From Ustilaginoidea virens (lineage: Eukaryota > Ascomycota > Sordariomycetes > Hypocreales > Clavicipitaceae): a stretch of 64,000 nucleotides of DNA. The stretch covers positions 2,480,001 to 2,544,000 of the forward strand of contig NC_057317.1 of NCBI RefSeq assembly GCF_000687475.1, in the 5' to 3' direction. This document shows, one piece after another, positions 40,390 to 52,035 of this stretch (position 1 is its first letter; each line of letters begins with the position of its first letter). The notes beneath the pieces were generated by a model. That model saw nothing but the letters and a program-made list of their open reading frames with translations. It was not told the DNA's origin and searched no databases. The translations under genes and the position numbers were made by a program.

Positions 40390-41577
40390 ATGCTGACCGC
40401 GTTCCGGAGAAGCGTGACTCGCCGAGTCCTGTTTCCCAGCAGGGCGGTTCCCGATGCACTCGTCACGCGAATCCTCCCTGGAGCTGTCAATCGGACCATT
40501 GCCCCATCCCTCGTCGCTGCTCGGCCTGTCAGCGTCTCGGCATGGATGCGCTCGCCGGCCAAGAGCGCCGCCGCCGTGAAGAAGGCCAAGAAGTCTACGG
40601 CGACAAAGACGAAGAAGAAGCCTGCCTCTAAAAAGGCCAAGAAGCCTGCTTCCGCCAAAAGGGCCAAGAAGACCAAGCAGGCCAAGAAGACCAAGAAGAC
40701 CAAAAAGGTCAAGACCAGAAAGGCCAAGAAGAAGCTGACCGATGAAGAAAAGGAAAAGGCGAACTTGAGGCAGCTTAGGAAAATGGCCTTGCTCAAGGGC
40801 CCCCAGCTGCTTCCCGAGACGGCGTGGAGTGTCTTTGTGGCGGACAACTTTGGTGCGGAGGAGCAAGGCGAGTTCCCCGACAAGATCAGGGGGCTGGCAG
40901 ACAAGTTTTCCCGACTGTCTGTGTCTGAAAAGGAGGTATGTCTTTAAAGAAATTCCCGGCTTGCGTGCCTGTTTCCCCCCCCCCCCCATTCATCCTGGCT
41001 CTCCCTCGACTATTTAGATTAGCCCATCCCACGTCGCTTTCATGCATTATGCATTATGAGCAACGATGAGCTTTCTTTCAATCTCTTGGGTCACCTTCAA
41101 CGTAACGGGCTTCGTTCGAGGTTGCTGACTCGGTTGGTGTAGGGCATCAAAGCCACTGCTCAGTCCAACCAAGCTGTCAACAATGAAACTCGCCAGAAGT
41201 GGGTCGCTTCTTACCCCCCAGAGGCCATCTACATGGCCAACATTGCCCGCCGCCGCATCGCCCGCAAGCTCGACAAGTCGCGCCTCTACCTCATCCATGA
41301 CGTTCGCCTGCCAAAGCGTGCCAGGACGCCGTATGCCCTCTTCATCAAGTCGCGCTTCCCCCAAGCCAACCGCGAGTCCTCGAGCGGTAGCGTCCAGGAC
41401 GCGTTCCGCTCCATGAGTGAAGAGTGGCGATCCATGTCCGACTCGGAGAAGCAGCCTTTCCAATCCAAGGCGGCCAAGGAGGCGGAGGATTCGCAAACCC
41501 TGCTAAAGGTGTTGAAGGGAAAGGCCAAGGACTACCAGAAGGCCAACAATATGCCTGCTAGTCAGGTCCCTTCATAA
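40390..41577 (+). CDS. Mitochondrial two-HMG-box DNA-packaging protein (Abf2/TFAM-like)
   Basis: Two exons, 40390-40935 and 41143-41577, 326 aa. The N-terminus (about 1-50) is Arg/Ser/Ala-rich without acidic residues, a good mitochondrial presequence. Residues about 55-120 are a Lys/Ala tract (KKAKK repeats) reminiscent of histone H1 tails. HMG box A is divergent (about 140-235: LLPETAWSVFVADNF ... LSVSEKE|GIKATAQSN ... WVASYP) and is split by the 207-nt intron. Box B is clearer (about 238-310: RLPKRARTPYALFIKSRFPQ ... SEEWRSMSDSEKQPFQSKA). This architecture fits proteins that compact mitochondrial DNA; targeting is inferred from sequence only. A nuclear HMG or H1-like role cannot be excluded. 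Shares a promoter region with PRE4. Confidence 0.85.
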
Positions 41578-42084
41578 TGGGATGGGGGCGAGGGGGAGGG
41601 GGAGGGGAAGGGTTCTTGCAGCGTGGCAGCTTGGATGTGACTTGTGCGTGTGGAAAATTGTAGCAACGACCGCGTGCTTGTGCTTCTATTCTAGTTCCGA
41701 GTTGACGAGTTTATCGTCGGGTCTAAAAAAGGCGGCAACGGCTGGATTCCACCCGGGGGTGGCTGTGCGATCCAGCGGGAACGATTTATTTCTGTTTGTC
41801 ACGCCCGTCAAACTTTCCCTTTTGTTGGAATGGGCAATCTTTGCTTCAGTTTGGGATTCCGTCTGCCTGCCTGTGTTTTCTATCCAAATGTATTATCCTA
41901 TCTACGTGGGAAAACCAAAAAGAAGACAAAAAAAAAAAAAAAAAACCGATGAAAAAGGAGGAATGCTGTCAAGTCTCCCCGAACCCTGAACTTGACCGTA
42001 TGCGCCGCATGGGCGTGAATAACAACAGGTAATAAATGCACAATTCGCATGCTCAAAACCACAACGCTGACCTACCTATGTACC

Positions 42085-42126
<42 letters not shown>

Positions 42127-42259
42127 CTTCGTCATTGGCGTCCTCTCATCTGCACCCAAGAAACGAAAACTTGTGTGTGTGTTGCGTGTGTCGAGCTGCT
42201 ACTGATGATGAACCAGGAAACAAAAAAAATAAATAAAAACCAGACCCCGGGGGCGCCCT
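41578..42259. other. Convergent 3' region
   Basis: Between the HMG protein and the unrecognised leftward gene. It has A runs at about 41929-41945 and 42086-42124 (39 bp). No gene recognised. Confidence 0.6.
42086..42124. repeat. 39-bp poly-A run
   Basis: Perfect A run in the convergent region before the unrecognised 500-aa gene. Confidence 0.93.
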
Positions 42260-43762
42260 CTATGCAGCGCCGCCAGCCTCAAGTACGACATCACCGCCGG
42301 AATCGAGCCATTTTGCCCCCGCGGCCTTGATCTGCCTCCCGCTCGCCAGGTACAGCAGCAGGTACGTGTGCTTTGCCAGATGGCCCCAGCAGTACAGGCG
42401 GATCCAGTGATGCCGGTCGTCTCGCCGACACCAGACGCCCCATCCCGCGCGGCCGCTGTGCAGGTACGTCGCGAGAAATAGCCACGTGTCGTGGCGGACG
42501 GTGTCGGTCCACGAGGTGCAGTCGACCAGCCAGAACCCCCTCTCGAAGGGATCAATGTGGCGGCGCGCGACCGGCCTGTATCTGGAGGAGAGGTCACGAG
42601 CCAGCTTGTCCAGCTTCGGCGACACCAACGACGCCGGGTCCATGTCGGCGACGGATGCTGGTGGCGACGGCGGCGTTATGCGCAGAGAGTTGGCTGCCGA
42701 GCCAGCGGCAGAGGGGTACGACGACTCGAGAAGCACGGCATCGCCGTCGGTCAAGACGCGGAGAGGGTGTGCGGCGGCGTCGGCGGCGTCGGCGTCGTCT
42801 TGGACTGCGTGGTGTGAGCGTTTGGGGATCTTGTTTGCAGGCGGTTCTGATGCCGCTGCGGCGCGGGGAGGGGACGACGGTTGTTGACTGGCGAAGCTGC
42901 AGGAGATGTGCGTGACGTCGAGGCAGCTCAGCTCCGCGTGCTGCTCGTGCTGAGATGGCGAGGCTTCCCTCTTGCGCAAACCGCCTGGGGGGATGGCAAC
43001 GGGTGTGACGGGGATGACGTCGGCCGCCAGATGCTGCTCGGGTTCCTGCTGGCCGTGGGCGGGGGCGGCTTGCTTGACTGCAGAGAGGGCGAGAGAAGAG
43101 GGAATGTCGAGGACTGCAATGCTGGCACCTGGGGATGGCTGGTCTACGCCGTCGTCGTCGTGGTCCTCGCGTGAGAGGGAGCCGGCTGCAAGGGGTTGCT
43201 GGAGGAAGCGCTGGAGAACCCTGGCGGGGGAGACGGTGATGATGCTCGCGCCAGGCAGGGGGTAGGAGTCTGGCACTTGGCTCGGCGGCGTCTGCCACGA
43301 CGACTGCGACAGCGCCGCGGCCTCTGCCTCGACAGCCCTTGTCGTGGTGGTGGTGATGGTGGTGGTGGCGGCGGCGGCGGCGGCAGCAGCAGCAGGCGCA
43401 GCAGCAGGCGCAGAGGGGCGAAGCCGGGGCGAGGAGTTGTTGTCAATGGCGCTCTGGAAGCTGAGATCCTGCGAGTCGGGCCCGAAAGAGAGCTGCGCAG
43501 CCGGCACCAGGCGGGCCGGGGTTGAGGACTCGGCCGCCCCGGGGCATTCGCATTCGGCCCGAAATCGCTGTGCCGCGAGCGGCGCGTCGAGATTATCGGA
43601 CGGCGGGGACGGCGGGCCGGGCACGATGCCGAACGTCGTATCCGGGTCGGGCTGGAAAGCCAGGTAGGCGTGCGCGAGTCGCCTGTACGTGGCGTCGTCG
43701 GAGAGGCGGCTCGGTGCGGCTACGTGAACGAGAATCTCGACGTCGGAGGACTGGGCAGCCAT
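42260..43762 (-). CDS. Unrecognised fungal protein with conserved-looking C-terminal domain
   Basis: Single exon, 500 aa from MAAQSSDVEIL; no function recognised. The N-terminal ~75 residues look folded (VEILVHVAAPSRLSDDATYR, AHAYLAFQP). The middle 300 residues are low complexity: Ala and Thr runs near 165-190, Pro/Ser-rich, with a basic NKIPKRSHH. The C-terminal ~110 residues are rich in Trp, Tyr, Arg and His: RYRPVARRHIDPFERGFWLV, DTWLFLATYLHSGRAGWGVW and WIRLYCWGHLAKHTYLLLYL. I have a weak memory of similar C-termini in hypothetical proteins of other Hypocreales, but cannot name a family. GC is very high. An upstream in-frame extension to 44077 includes 5' leader-like sequence. Divergent from ERG26, starts 494 bp apart. 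Confidence 0.75.
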   Translation of the reverse strand: MAAQSSDVEILVHVAAPSRLSDDATYRRLAHAYLAFQPDPDTTFGIVPGPPSPPSDNLDAPLAAQRFRAECECPGAAESSTPARLVPAAQLSFGPDSQDLSFQSAIDNNSSPRLRPSAPAAAPAAAAAAAAATTTITTTTTRAVEAEAAALSQSSWQTPPSQVPDSYPLPGASIITVSPARVLQRFLQQPLAAGSLSREDHDDDGVDQPSPGASIAVLDIPSSLALSAVKQAAPAHGQQEPEQHLAADVIPVTPVAIPPGGLRKREASPSQHEQHAELSCLDVTHISCSFASQQPSSPPRAAAASEPPANKIPKRSHHAVQDDADAADAAAHPLRVLTDGDAVLLESSYPSAAGSAANSLRITPPSPPASVADMDPASLVSPKLDKLARDLSSRYRPVARRHIDPFERGFWLVDCTSWTDTVRHDTWLFLATYLHSGRAGWGVWCRRDDRHHWIRLYCWGHLAKHTYLLLYLASGRQIKAAGAKWLDSGGDVVLEAGGAA

Positions 43763-44167
43763 TCCGGGCAGGATGAGTTTGACCGTTGCCGTGCCGTTGA
43801 TGGAATGAGCATGATGATGATGAGGAGGAGGAGGAGGAGGAGGAGGAGGATGGGTGAGGATGAAGACGGCGACAGCAACGGCAACGGCAACGGCGATGGA
43901 GGCAGGGCAAGGGCCAGAGAGCAAGTTTTTAGCTGGGCGACTGGGCTGGACTTGTGAGGATCTGTCGAGGATTTCACGGTGGAGACATGGAAGTTTCTTG
44001 GGGGGGGGGGGGAAAGGTGGTGGGCGCAGAAAGTTGGAGCAAGCCAGGCCCCGCCAATAGCCTCCACCCGGCTCCACCCGTCTCCACCCAGATAACTCAC
44101 AAGTTGCATGTATATCTTACGTCATGCATCACTTCATGTGACAAAACATGGCGAGTTAGCAAACACG

Positions 44168-44218
<51 letters not shown>

Positions 44219-44256
44219 GCTCGCTGCATCACATCAACACAACACGACACAACGCA
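43763..44256. promoter_or_regulatory. Compact divergent promoter with 42-bp poly-T before ERG26
   Basis: 494 bp between opposite starts. Contains GAGGAGGAGG repeats near 43823-43850, a G run near 43999-44011, CTCCACCCG repeats near 44066-44090 and, 39 bp before the ERG26 ATG, a C8 block followed by a 42-bp T run (44176-44217). Long poly(dA:dT) tracts exclude nucleosomes in fungi, so this may set the ERG26 transcription start; that is inference. Confidence 0.5.
44176..44217. repeat. 42-bp poly-T run
   Basis: Longest mononucleotide run in the window, directly preceded by a C8 block and 39 bp before the ERG26 ATG. Confidence 0.93.
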
Positions 44257-45572
44257 ATGCCCCCCCCCACCAGAGGCGACATTGGCCGCGTCGTCGTCAT
44301 CGGCGGCAACGGCTTCCTCGGCCACCACATCGTCAACCAAGCCGTCTCCGACTGGACCGCCGCCGCCGTCTCCTCCGTCGACCTGCGGTGCGGCGCCAAC
44401 CGCAACGCCGGCGCGTCCTACCACGAGTGCGACATCACCGACAAGCCCAAGCTGCTGGCCCTCCTGCAGCAGCTCCGGCCGGACGCGGTCATCCACACGG
44501 CCAGCCCCGCCGCCAGCGGGGAGCGCAAGGTCGCCGACGAGCTCTTCCGGCGGGTCAATGTCGACGGGACGACGGCCGTCGTCGAGGCCTGCCAGGCGGC
44601 CGGCGTCCGGGCCCTCGTCTACACCAGCTCGGCGAGCGTCGTCTCCGACAACGAGCACGACTTGCGGAACGCCGACGAGCGCTGGCCCGTCATCCGGGGC
44701 GCCCGGCAGAAGGAGTACTATTCCGAAACCAAGGTTAGCCAAAAAAAAAAATGAAATGAAATGAAATGAAGAAATTAGTAAAAAGAAAAGAAAAGAAAAG
44801 AAAAGAAATGAAAAGAAAAGAAAAGAAAAGAAAAGGTCCCCGGCAGCTGCAAGCGGCGCAGGATGAAACCTGACGCAAAGACAAGTGACAGCGATAATAA
44901 TAATAACAATACTGGCTCCAAATCCAAATCCAGGCCGCCGCCGAAGACGTCGTCCTCCGGGCCAACCGCGCGTCGCCCTCGTCGCTGCTGACCGCGTCCC
45001 TCCGCCCGTCGGGCATCTTCGGCGAGGGAGACGTCCAGACGCTCGCGGGATTCCTCAAGGCCTACCGCTCCAACAAGTCCCACGTGCAGCTGGGCGACAA
45101 CACCAACATCTTCGACTTCACCTACGTCGGCAACGTCGCCCACGCGCACCTCCTGGCCGCCCACGCCCTCCTCCTGACCGCCAAGGCATCCGTCCAGCCT
45201 CTCGACCATGAAAGGGTCGACGGCGAGGCCTTCTTCATCACCAACGACGCCCCCTGCTACTTCTGGGACTTTGCCCGCGCCGTGTGGAGAGCGGCGGGCA
45301 ACCAGGCGGGCACCGAAGGCGTCTGGACCCTCGGCAAGGGCACCAGCAAGGTCATGGGGTCTCTGAGCGAAGTCGCCTTCGGCATCGTCGGCAAGCCGCC
45401 CACCTTTACCAGAACCAGGGCCGTCATGTCCACCATGACGAGGTATTACAACATCACAAAGGCAAAGTCCGTGCTGGGCTACGAGCCGCTGTGGTCTCTG
45501 CAGGACGGCGTAAGCAGAGGTGTGGCTTGGTTTTTGGAGCAGGATAAGACAGCGCCGGCCGTCAAGCCTTGA
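44257..45572 (+). CDS. ERG26: Sterol-4-alpha-carboxylate 3-dehydrogenase (decarboxylating), ERG26
   Basis: Two exons, 44257-44733 and 44934-45572, 371 aa. It acts in ergosterol synthesis: NAD-dependent oxidation and decarboxylation of 4-alpha-carboxysterols in the C-4 demethylation complex at the ER. It is a 3-beta-HSD/SDR family protein with the Rossmann motif GGNGFLG (about 16-22), the acidic DL at the end of beta-2, YTSSASVV with the active-site Ser, and the YxxxK pair Tyr155/Lys159 (YYSETK) lying immediately before the intron. RPSGIFGEGD, FTYVGNVAHAHLLAA and GEAFFITNDAP then CYFWDF are family blocks. No strong C-terminal membrane helix is obvious. The 200-nt intron is packed with AAAAG units. 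Convergent with LRG1. Confidence 0.94.
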
Positions 45573-45574
45573 TG

Positions 45575-45611
<37 letters not shown>

Positions 45612-47121
45612 TTCTCACTTTTTTTTTTTTTTTTTCTTTTTTGGTCGTCTTCTAAGCTTCTTCTTCTTGTGTGCTGCGCCTGCCAGGTATACGAGTTACA
45701 AGTATACGTCATGATGGGATGGGACTTGAGCAGCTAGCTACGCATATTCACGCATCAAAAAGACAGCAGCACAAAAGGGATGAGCCGAGGGAAAGACGCC
45801 GGCAGTTCAGCAAATGGCTGTATGAGAATGGTGGCATTGGCTCAGCTGTGGCAGACAGCGCACGCATATTGGCTCCAATCCCTCGAAAGATGCCACGCCA
45901 AACAAACATGCTCAGACATGGAGTAGACACGGCCTGGTTACGCCACATAACATGGTGTCACCATTTGGGTATCACAACAACAAGAGTTGATTCCCACGTG
46001 TTCGGGGCTGATAAAAGAATAGAAAAAATAGAAAATAAAAGATAGAACAAGGGGCACAAAAAAAATAAAAAAAGGCAAAGCTGCCTAACCTGCCTAACCT
46101 GCCTAAACTAACTACCCTTTGACTCATGTTTCCTTCGCTATGAAAAATCCCAAAACACACACAAAGTCCAATTCACCCCATCATGGATCCGACGTCGACC
46201 CAAATTCCCCCGCAAGGAAATCCCTCCTTCGAAAGATACCAATGTCATTTTGGCATCAACGACGGAAAAGAAAGAACAGGCGGTGGAGAGAAAGAACAAA
46301 AAGGACAAATAGGAGAAAGAAGCGGGCTTCTAGCAACAACACCCTTGCTTCACTCTTTTTGGTTCCAACCGTTTTTGATGCAGATTCCTTCTGCGCCAGG
46401 GGAGGTCAAGGGGGAGGAAAAGAACAGAGAACCAGCTGTTGGCTCCACGATAATACGCCGTTGTAACCACGAGCTCGCGCGTTCCATGAGTCGCCCGACA
46501 CTACCGGATGCTCCAATGCAGACCAGTACAATGGTGAATATGCAAAGAAAACCATGGAAGACGAGGACGAGGAAGAAAGAGTGCATTCTGACAGGTGGCT
46601 GGGTAGCTTGTTGCCCTGCACACTTGCCAGAAGAGAGAGGCCATGGACGGAGCTGAGAAGAATGGTGCTAAGCGGTCACGGCTCAGTGTTGACATTCGGG
46701 GCCCAAAGAGAAAAGAAGAAGAAGGAGAAGGAAGTAGAAGCACTATCAGATCAGGGGCGAGGTACTTGTCAACCAATGCTGATACACGGCCGTGTCAAAA
46801 AGCGGTTAATCAACAGGCGTGAGAAACTACGACAAGAGCAAACTGCCATGTCAAGCATCTCCGATATTGTACCAGACGTCAATCTACAACGTACAGGTAA
46901 GAATGGGCAACACAGTCGATGGTGCAGGGGTCTCCCCGCTCACCCTAGGCTGTTGATCAGACGCCGGAAGAAAACGCCCCGTGGTTGGTGCAACGAGACT
47001 CCATCCGAAACTGAGGTGTTTGTTTCGTACGAGCAACAGAGCCTATGGCGAGCTCGCTGGCTGTTGTTCTGGTTTTTCTGCAGCCTGATGATGCCAACTT
47101 GCCACTGGGCGATGGCGCTCA
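45573..47121. other. 1.5-kb convergent intergenic region
   Basis: ERG26 and LRG1 3' flanks. Holds a (CT)n tract at 45578-45607 followed by a T run (45620-45635) and a CCTGCCTAA repeat near 46084-46106. Frames near 46183-46656 (+) and 46501-46776 (-) have no family resemblance. Confidence 0.55.
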
Positions 47122-50100
47122 TCATGAGTCGCCCCCAACGCCCAGGCCGCCGCCGCGACGTCCCCAGGCCGAGTTGCGCCACTCGCCACGCTGACCGTCC
47201 GATTGGTCCAGATTGCTGTCCGAATGATTGAACTGGGGATCGTAGGGATCACGAGCATGTTCCCCTGATCCGGGTGGCCATTTATGGGGAGGTGTGGCAT
47301 GTGTGGCATGATCCTGATGGCCACCACCACCACCACCACCACCACCACCACCACCGCCAGCCGGCTGTGGCGACGGATCTTGTACTCGCCGTACTGTCCT
47401 CTCGCCTTGCCAGACCGAAGGATCGGTTTCTGACCGTTTCGGAGGAGATCGTGTCGAAACGTCTTGTCTGTTATACACTTCGCTAATCTCTGCTGCCCCA
47501 GGCACCTGTCCCCTGCGGTCTTGAAATCGTTTCAAAATCTCCTTTGTCGTGATTTCGCCGCTGTTGCTGAAGATGTAAGGGTCGTTGAGCAACGCCAACA
47601 GTTCATCAGGTACCTGAGAGGCGCGCGCAAGACATCATCTTCGTCAGCATCGTCCCTGGATGATAGTAGAGGGGTCTGTTACGGGGGGTTTTCTTCAAGG
47701 GCGGACCTACCAGACACATCTCCTCGATATGGGTGATCAGCATCTCCACCGCGTCTATCACGTAAATGGCCTCGCTGTCGAGAGCAGGGGCCTTTGACGC
47801 ATTCGTCAGGATGTTGGGAGCTATGACGGTTGCTAGATTTCTAATGTCCATCTTTGACCCCACCTCTTCGTCGAGTTGATGGAAAGAGCCGGCCCATTTC
47901 AAAAAGGTGAACAAGATCTCCAGGCTGTCGCGGTGGCTTTTGGGTAACAGGCAGCATATCAGGTGCAGACATTGCTTTCTTCTCTCAAGGTCTGGCAGTC
48001 TCGCCGCGCTTATCCATAGCCTGTACAGCTTGTGCGTCATCAGAGGATCGGGGAGTTCTCGGAGGTAGCGTTTTAGAAGCGCCGCCAACTGCACCACTGG
48101 CTGTTCCATGAAGTTAACAACGTCACAGCCTTCCTGGTTGATTTTTTCTGCCAGTTCCTGCTGCTTTTTGATGTTGCCGTTCTTCCGGAAAACGCCTTCC
48201 ACTGACAGGTCCATCTTTCGCATCGACGCAATGATATCGTCAACAATGGCGGGGATGCGCAAGGTCCCGGGACCAACACCGTCCGTCGAATCAGCCCCGT
48301 CGCGTTCGATGATGACTTCCAAGGGGACGCCAAACACTCCCTTCTTCTTCACATTCTTGTTCTTGTCGTTCTTGAAGGCTTTGCCGAGGTTCTTCCAGAA
48401 CGTTGGTGGCTTTCGTGATTCGATAAAGGTCAATAGCTCCTCGAGGGCAAACTCTTGCTCCACCATTGGATGCAATGTTAATACAGCCAAGTGGCGCACG
48501 TTGAAATACTCCAGCCCTGACAGCTCGGGGAAGAATTTTCGCATCATGCGGGTAGGAATGGCCTCTGCAGCATGCATATCAGGATCTCTACCAACAGATT
48601 GCGTGCGTTGATGACCTTGGGGCGGCAGTCCGTCGGTACCGCCTGGATTGCAGAGAAGATCCCGGCGAGCATCTTGCTCCCTCTTTTGCTGTGCCTCGCG
48701 AGACTGTTCGACGGCAACAATCCGCGGAATGTCGTCCAGTGTAATGGCATCATTCTGTCCAAACATCAGGTCGGTTGAGCTCTGAAGGTCGTTCCTGTTT
48801 TCATCAGCGCCAGCGGAACTTGGACGTGGTCCCCTGCCGTCCGCGTCCATAACGCGCGAGGATCGTGCCTGACGAACGCTCGTGGACAGGTGACGGTCAA
48901 GTCGAGTGCTTCGGAGTCTCCGGACTTCGTTGAGCGTGGTCTCATACGTCGATTCGCGCTTGGTCTCCCTTTGATCGGTGGTGCCTGCATAGGATTTGGA
49001 TCTCGCATCTGAGGAAAGGAATGGCGGAGCCCCCGGCTGCTTTTGGTCCGGGGAAGCGACGGACAAGTCTTCGTTTGGGTACGGCAACGTACCATTACTG
49101 CGAAGGATATCTAGGAGTCTAGCCAAGGCTACCTTCAACAAGAAGACATACTGGCCAAGCTTAGTGACGTGTACAAAGGGCAAGACTCCGTCTGTGTTGA
49201 CGGCGACACAGTTTCTGCAGTAGACTTTGCCGTCGAAGGCATTGTGGTGAGCCTCCGTTAGAGCTCGGCTCAGCTCACTGCCGCAATGGCTGCATTTCAT
49301 GCATGCGAGATGCCATCGAAAATCACCATTCTTGGCGCACTCATCCTCGACAGACCGTTTGCACAGGGGGCAATGATCAGAATCTTTGGCAGACAACTTG
49401 GGCCTCCCCATCGTCAGATGCATGAGGCTCTCATCCGACTTGGAAGTCTCAAAGTCGTTCAGACCGGCCAAGAGTCGGTCTAACCCGTCGCTGAGTCCCG
49501 AGTCCCTCTCAAGACGCAATGCCCCTTGCAGACAAATCCTGATGAGTAGCTTGAGATAGTGGGCTAGACCGGTGACGAGGGAAAGGAGTTCCTGGGTGAC
49601 ACCGAGTTTCCGCACAGTCGTGTCCTGAGTCTTGGAAAGCAGTGAAAAGAAGGAGACTATTTTCTTGCAAAGCAGTTTTGCCTCGCGCCCATACGATAAG
49701 CCTGGCCACAGGAAGTAAGCATCAGAGTAGGTACGATGGGCACGATTGGTTCATTTTTCTCTTCTTTGCCCTACCTTTTTCATTGTTTGCGAGTACCATG
49801 TGGTCCAGTCTGTCGGCTGACTGAAACAGAGCCTCGACGTGCCAGATAAAACGCTTGGCAACGAGCACCCCATCAACGTACGCGCCGTTGCTGACGTGAA
49901 GGAGCATATCCGAAATACACGCAGCGGACGACTCTTCAAACGTGGACAGCACGCTCCAAATACGGTACACCTTCTCTTCCATACGTTCCTCTTCCGCCCG
50001 TATCGCCTCTCTTGCGGCATCATTCTCTGGTTCTGTTGGGATTTGTTGGGGCGTGTCGCTCGGCTGACCAAGTCGGACGTTCCAGAATTTGTGAATCATG

Positions 50101-50970
50101 TAGCATTCAGGATGCCAGTGTTGATTTTGGCCGTTGCGAAAAATCTCAACAAACTGCTTGAGGATTGCAGTCTGGCAGCCATTGCACCGTTGTGCGTATT
50201 GCGTCGAGTAGTGGTAGTGGCAGTACACATTTCCTTCGTGCTCATAGTAGCTGTCTTGGGCTCCAAAGATGGTTGGGCAAAGGGAACATGTAAAATGGTC
50301 GACGTGGTACTTCCTGTCTAGGGCTGTGATGTACGATCCTCGCAGCGCTCCTCCGCACTGGAAACAGAGTAAGCCCAGCCGCCGAAAGTAGTCCGTTTCG
50401 CAGAGAGGATAGGGACCCTCGCCATTTTCATCATCAGCGGGAAAGAACTTGGACGCCACAATCTCGCCACAGTCCTGCAAGTTGAGGAGTTAGTTAAGGG
50501 GGGGGAGAGATGAGAATAACAGATAAACGCGTCCGAGTGCAAAAGCGGCGAGTATGAAGAGGGGGCGATGCGAAGGGTTGACTGTTTCAGCCCGAAAAAA
50601 CACGTACTCGACACTTGAAGCAATCCAGATGAAACGTGCCATCCAGGGCTCGAACAAACTGACCAGTCAATGGCTCTCCACACCTCTTGCAGATACGCAT
50701 CTGACCACTCGCAGTCCGCCCATTTCTTTGCCGCGATCGATTCCTCTCCCCGCTCCTGCGGGGTGGCGGTTCATCAGTCCAGGGCGCCGGGAAAGAACCA
50801 GGCATGCTGGAGCCGGAACTGGTAGGTTGCAGACGATAAGTGCTGTCTGGAGTTCTCGTCCTCGAAACCCCATTCTGCCAATTTCTGTCACTTGGGTACC
50901 CAGACTCTGAGCCCGAAAAGTCCCCACGATGGCGGTCTGTGGAAAGTCGGCCGTGGTCAGAAGCCATCAT
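47122..50970 (-). CDS. LRG1: LIM-domain Rho GTPase-activating protein LRG1
   Basis: Four exons: 50970-50608, 50474-49775, 49701-47711 and 47613-47122, 1181 aa. The family inactivates Rho1-type GTPases at the cortex, controlling wall synthesis and polar growth. LIM 1 starts at CKRCGEPLTGQFVRALDG and is split by intron 1. LIM 2 is CFQCGGALRGSYITALDRKY ... HFTCSLC ... CHYHYS ... CNGC, and LIM 3 is CPLCKRSVEDECAKNGDF ... CMKCSHCGSEL ... CRNC. The RhoGAP domain is around 790-990: FGVPLEVIIERDG, the arginine-finger loop GVFRKNGNIKKQQELAEKIN, PVVQLAALLKRYLRELPDPL and IAPNILTNASKAP. The last exon (VPDELLALLNDPYIF) is Pro/Gly/His-rich with a Gly run encoded by a (CCA)n microsatellite (about 47322-47355). 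Start at MMASDH; the second Met (50967) is equally possible. COT1, also in this window, acts in the same polarity network in Neurospora. Confidence 0.95.
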
Positions 50971-51332
50971 GGCGAATCGTTAGCACAGAGCCCCGGCTAG
51001 CCTTTGAGTTGTAGTATCTGCTCTAAAACAGGAATGGTCGTGAGGGGAAGGAAAACGCAAGACACACGGAGCGCCGTGGCACGGTCGCCGTCTCAGCGCC
51101 AGATGAACGACAAGAGTGGACGAGGGGTAGCTCTCGCGGTCGGCATCAGCTGCGACGATCCCCAGGGAATGAGTGAGGATGGGGCGAATTGAAGACGGAC
51201 GCGTCAGGGAGGGTAGAATGGACGGGCGGGACGGTGGCCAGTGAAGCTGTCGTCGCAAAGTCAAACGGCGTATCGAATTGGCGGAGTTGGGGGCGAGGCC
51301 CAGCGGCGGCAAAATATCAGGGTCGAGGCCTT

Positions 51333-51355
51333 GGGGGGGGGGGGGGGGGGGGGGG
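51333..51355. repeat. 23-bp poly-G run
   Basis: Perfect G run about 360 bp upstream of the LRG1 start, followed by further G-rich sequence. Confidence 0.93.
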
Positions 51356-51974
51356 CCTATGCCGGGAACGGGGGGGAAGAAGGGGGGGCAGCGACGGCAA
51401 CGCCAACAACGAAACGACGCCAACGAGATTCGGGGATGCTTGGCTGGCAAGTGACGGGCTAGATACAAATCATGGGGAGGACTAAAGACATGCAAAAAGT
51501 ATGATATGGGCAACAAGTCGAAATGCGAGCGGGCGGGGAGAGAGGTTTAGCGTCGGCGTCGGTGGTTGTGCAGGTACAGAAGTGACGGCTGGGTGGAAAT
51601 CTGGTGGTTTCGGTCTGGTGGTTTCGGTCTGGTGGTTTCGGTGGTGAGCAGTCAGTCAGTCTGGAGGCGCGGGCTGGGCTGGCAGGACATCCAAGGTCAA
51701 TCGGTAGACAGGCACGTGTCTGGTGGGCCAGAGCATTTCTGGGCCGCAGCCTAACAGGTGCGTACCTTAAGGCACCTACCTACATACACGTACCTACCTG
51801 GTAGTAGAGGTTATAGGTTATACTGGTGGTATGCGTCGCAAAGGCAAAGACTTCTGGTACCTGGGGGCTACGACAATGACGGACGACTGGGGATTGGACG
51901 GCCTGGGTGGTGGGCAACTGGGCATTGCCTGCTGCCACCGTGCAGCATTCCGCACCTGCCACCAGCTAGCTACC

Positions 51975-52035
51975 TCCTTACGTACCTAGGCACCTACCTA
52001 AGGTACCTAAGGTAGGTAGGTAGGTACCTAGGTAT
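51975..52035. repeat. GGTACC/CCTAGG palindrome cluster
   Basis: TACGTACCTAGGCACCTACC followed by TAAGGTACCTAAGGTAGG and TAGGTACCTAGGTATG: one of the densest clusters, able to form several overlapping hairpins. Confidence 0.88.

Noticed and set aside
46183..46656. 157-codon + strand frame in the ERG26/LRG1 interval
   Set aside because: No domain, composition of simple charged repeats, and a competing frame of similar length on the other strand.
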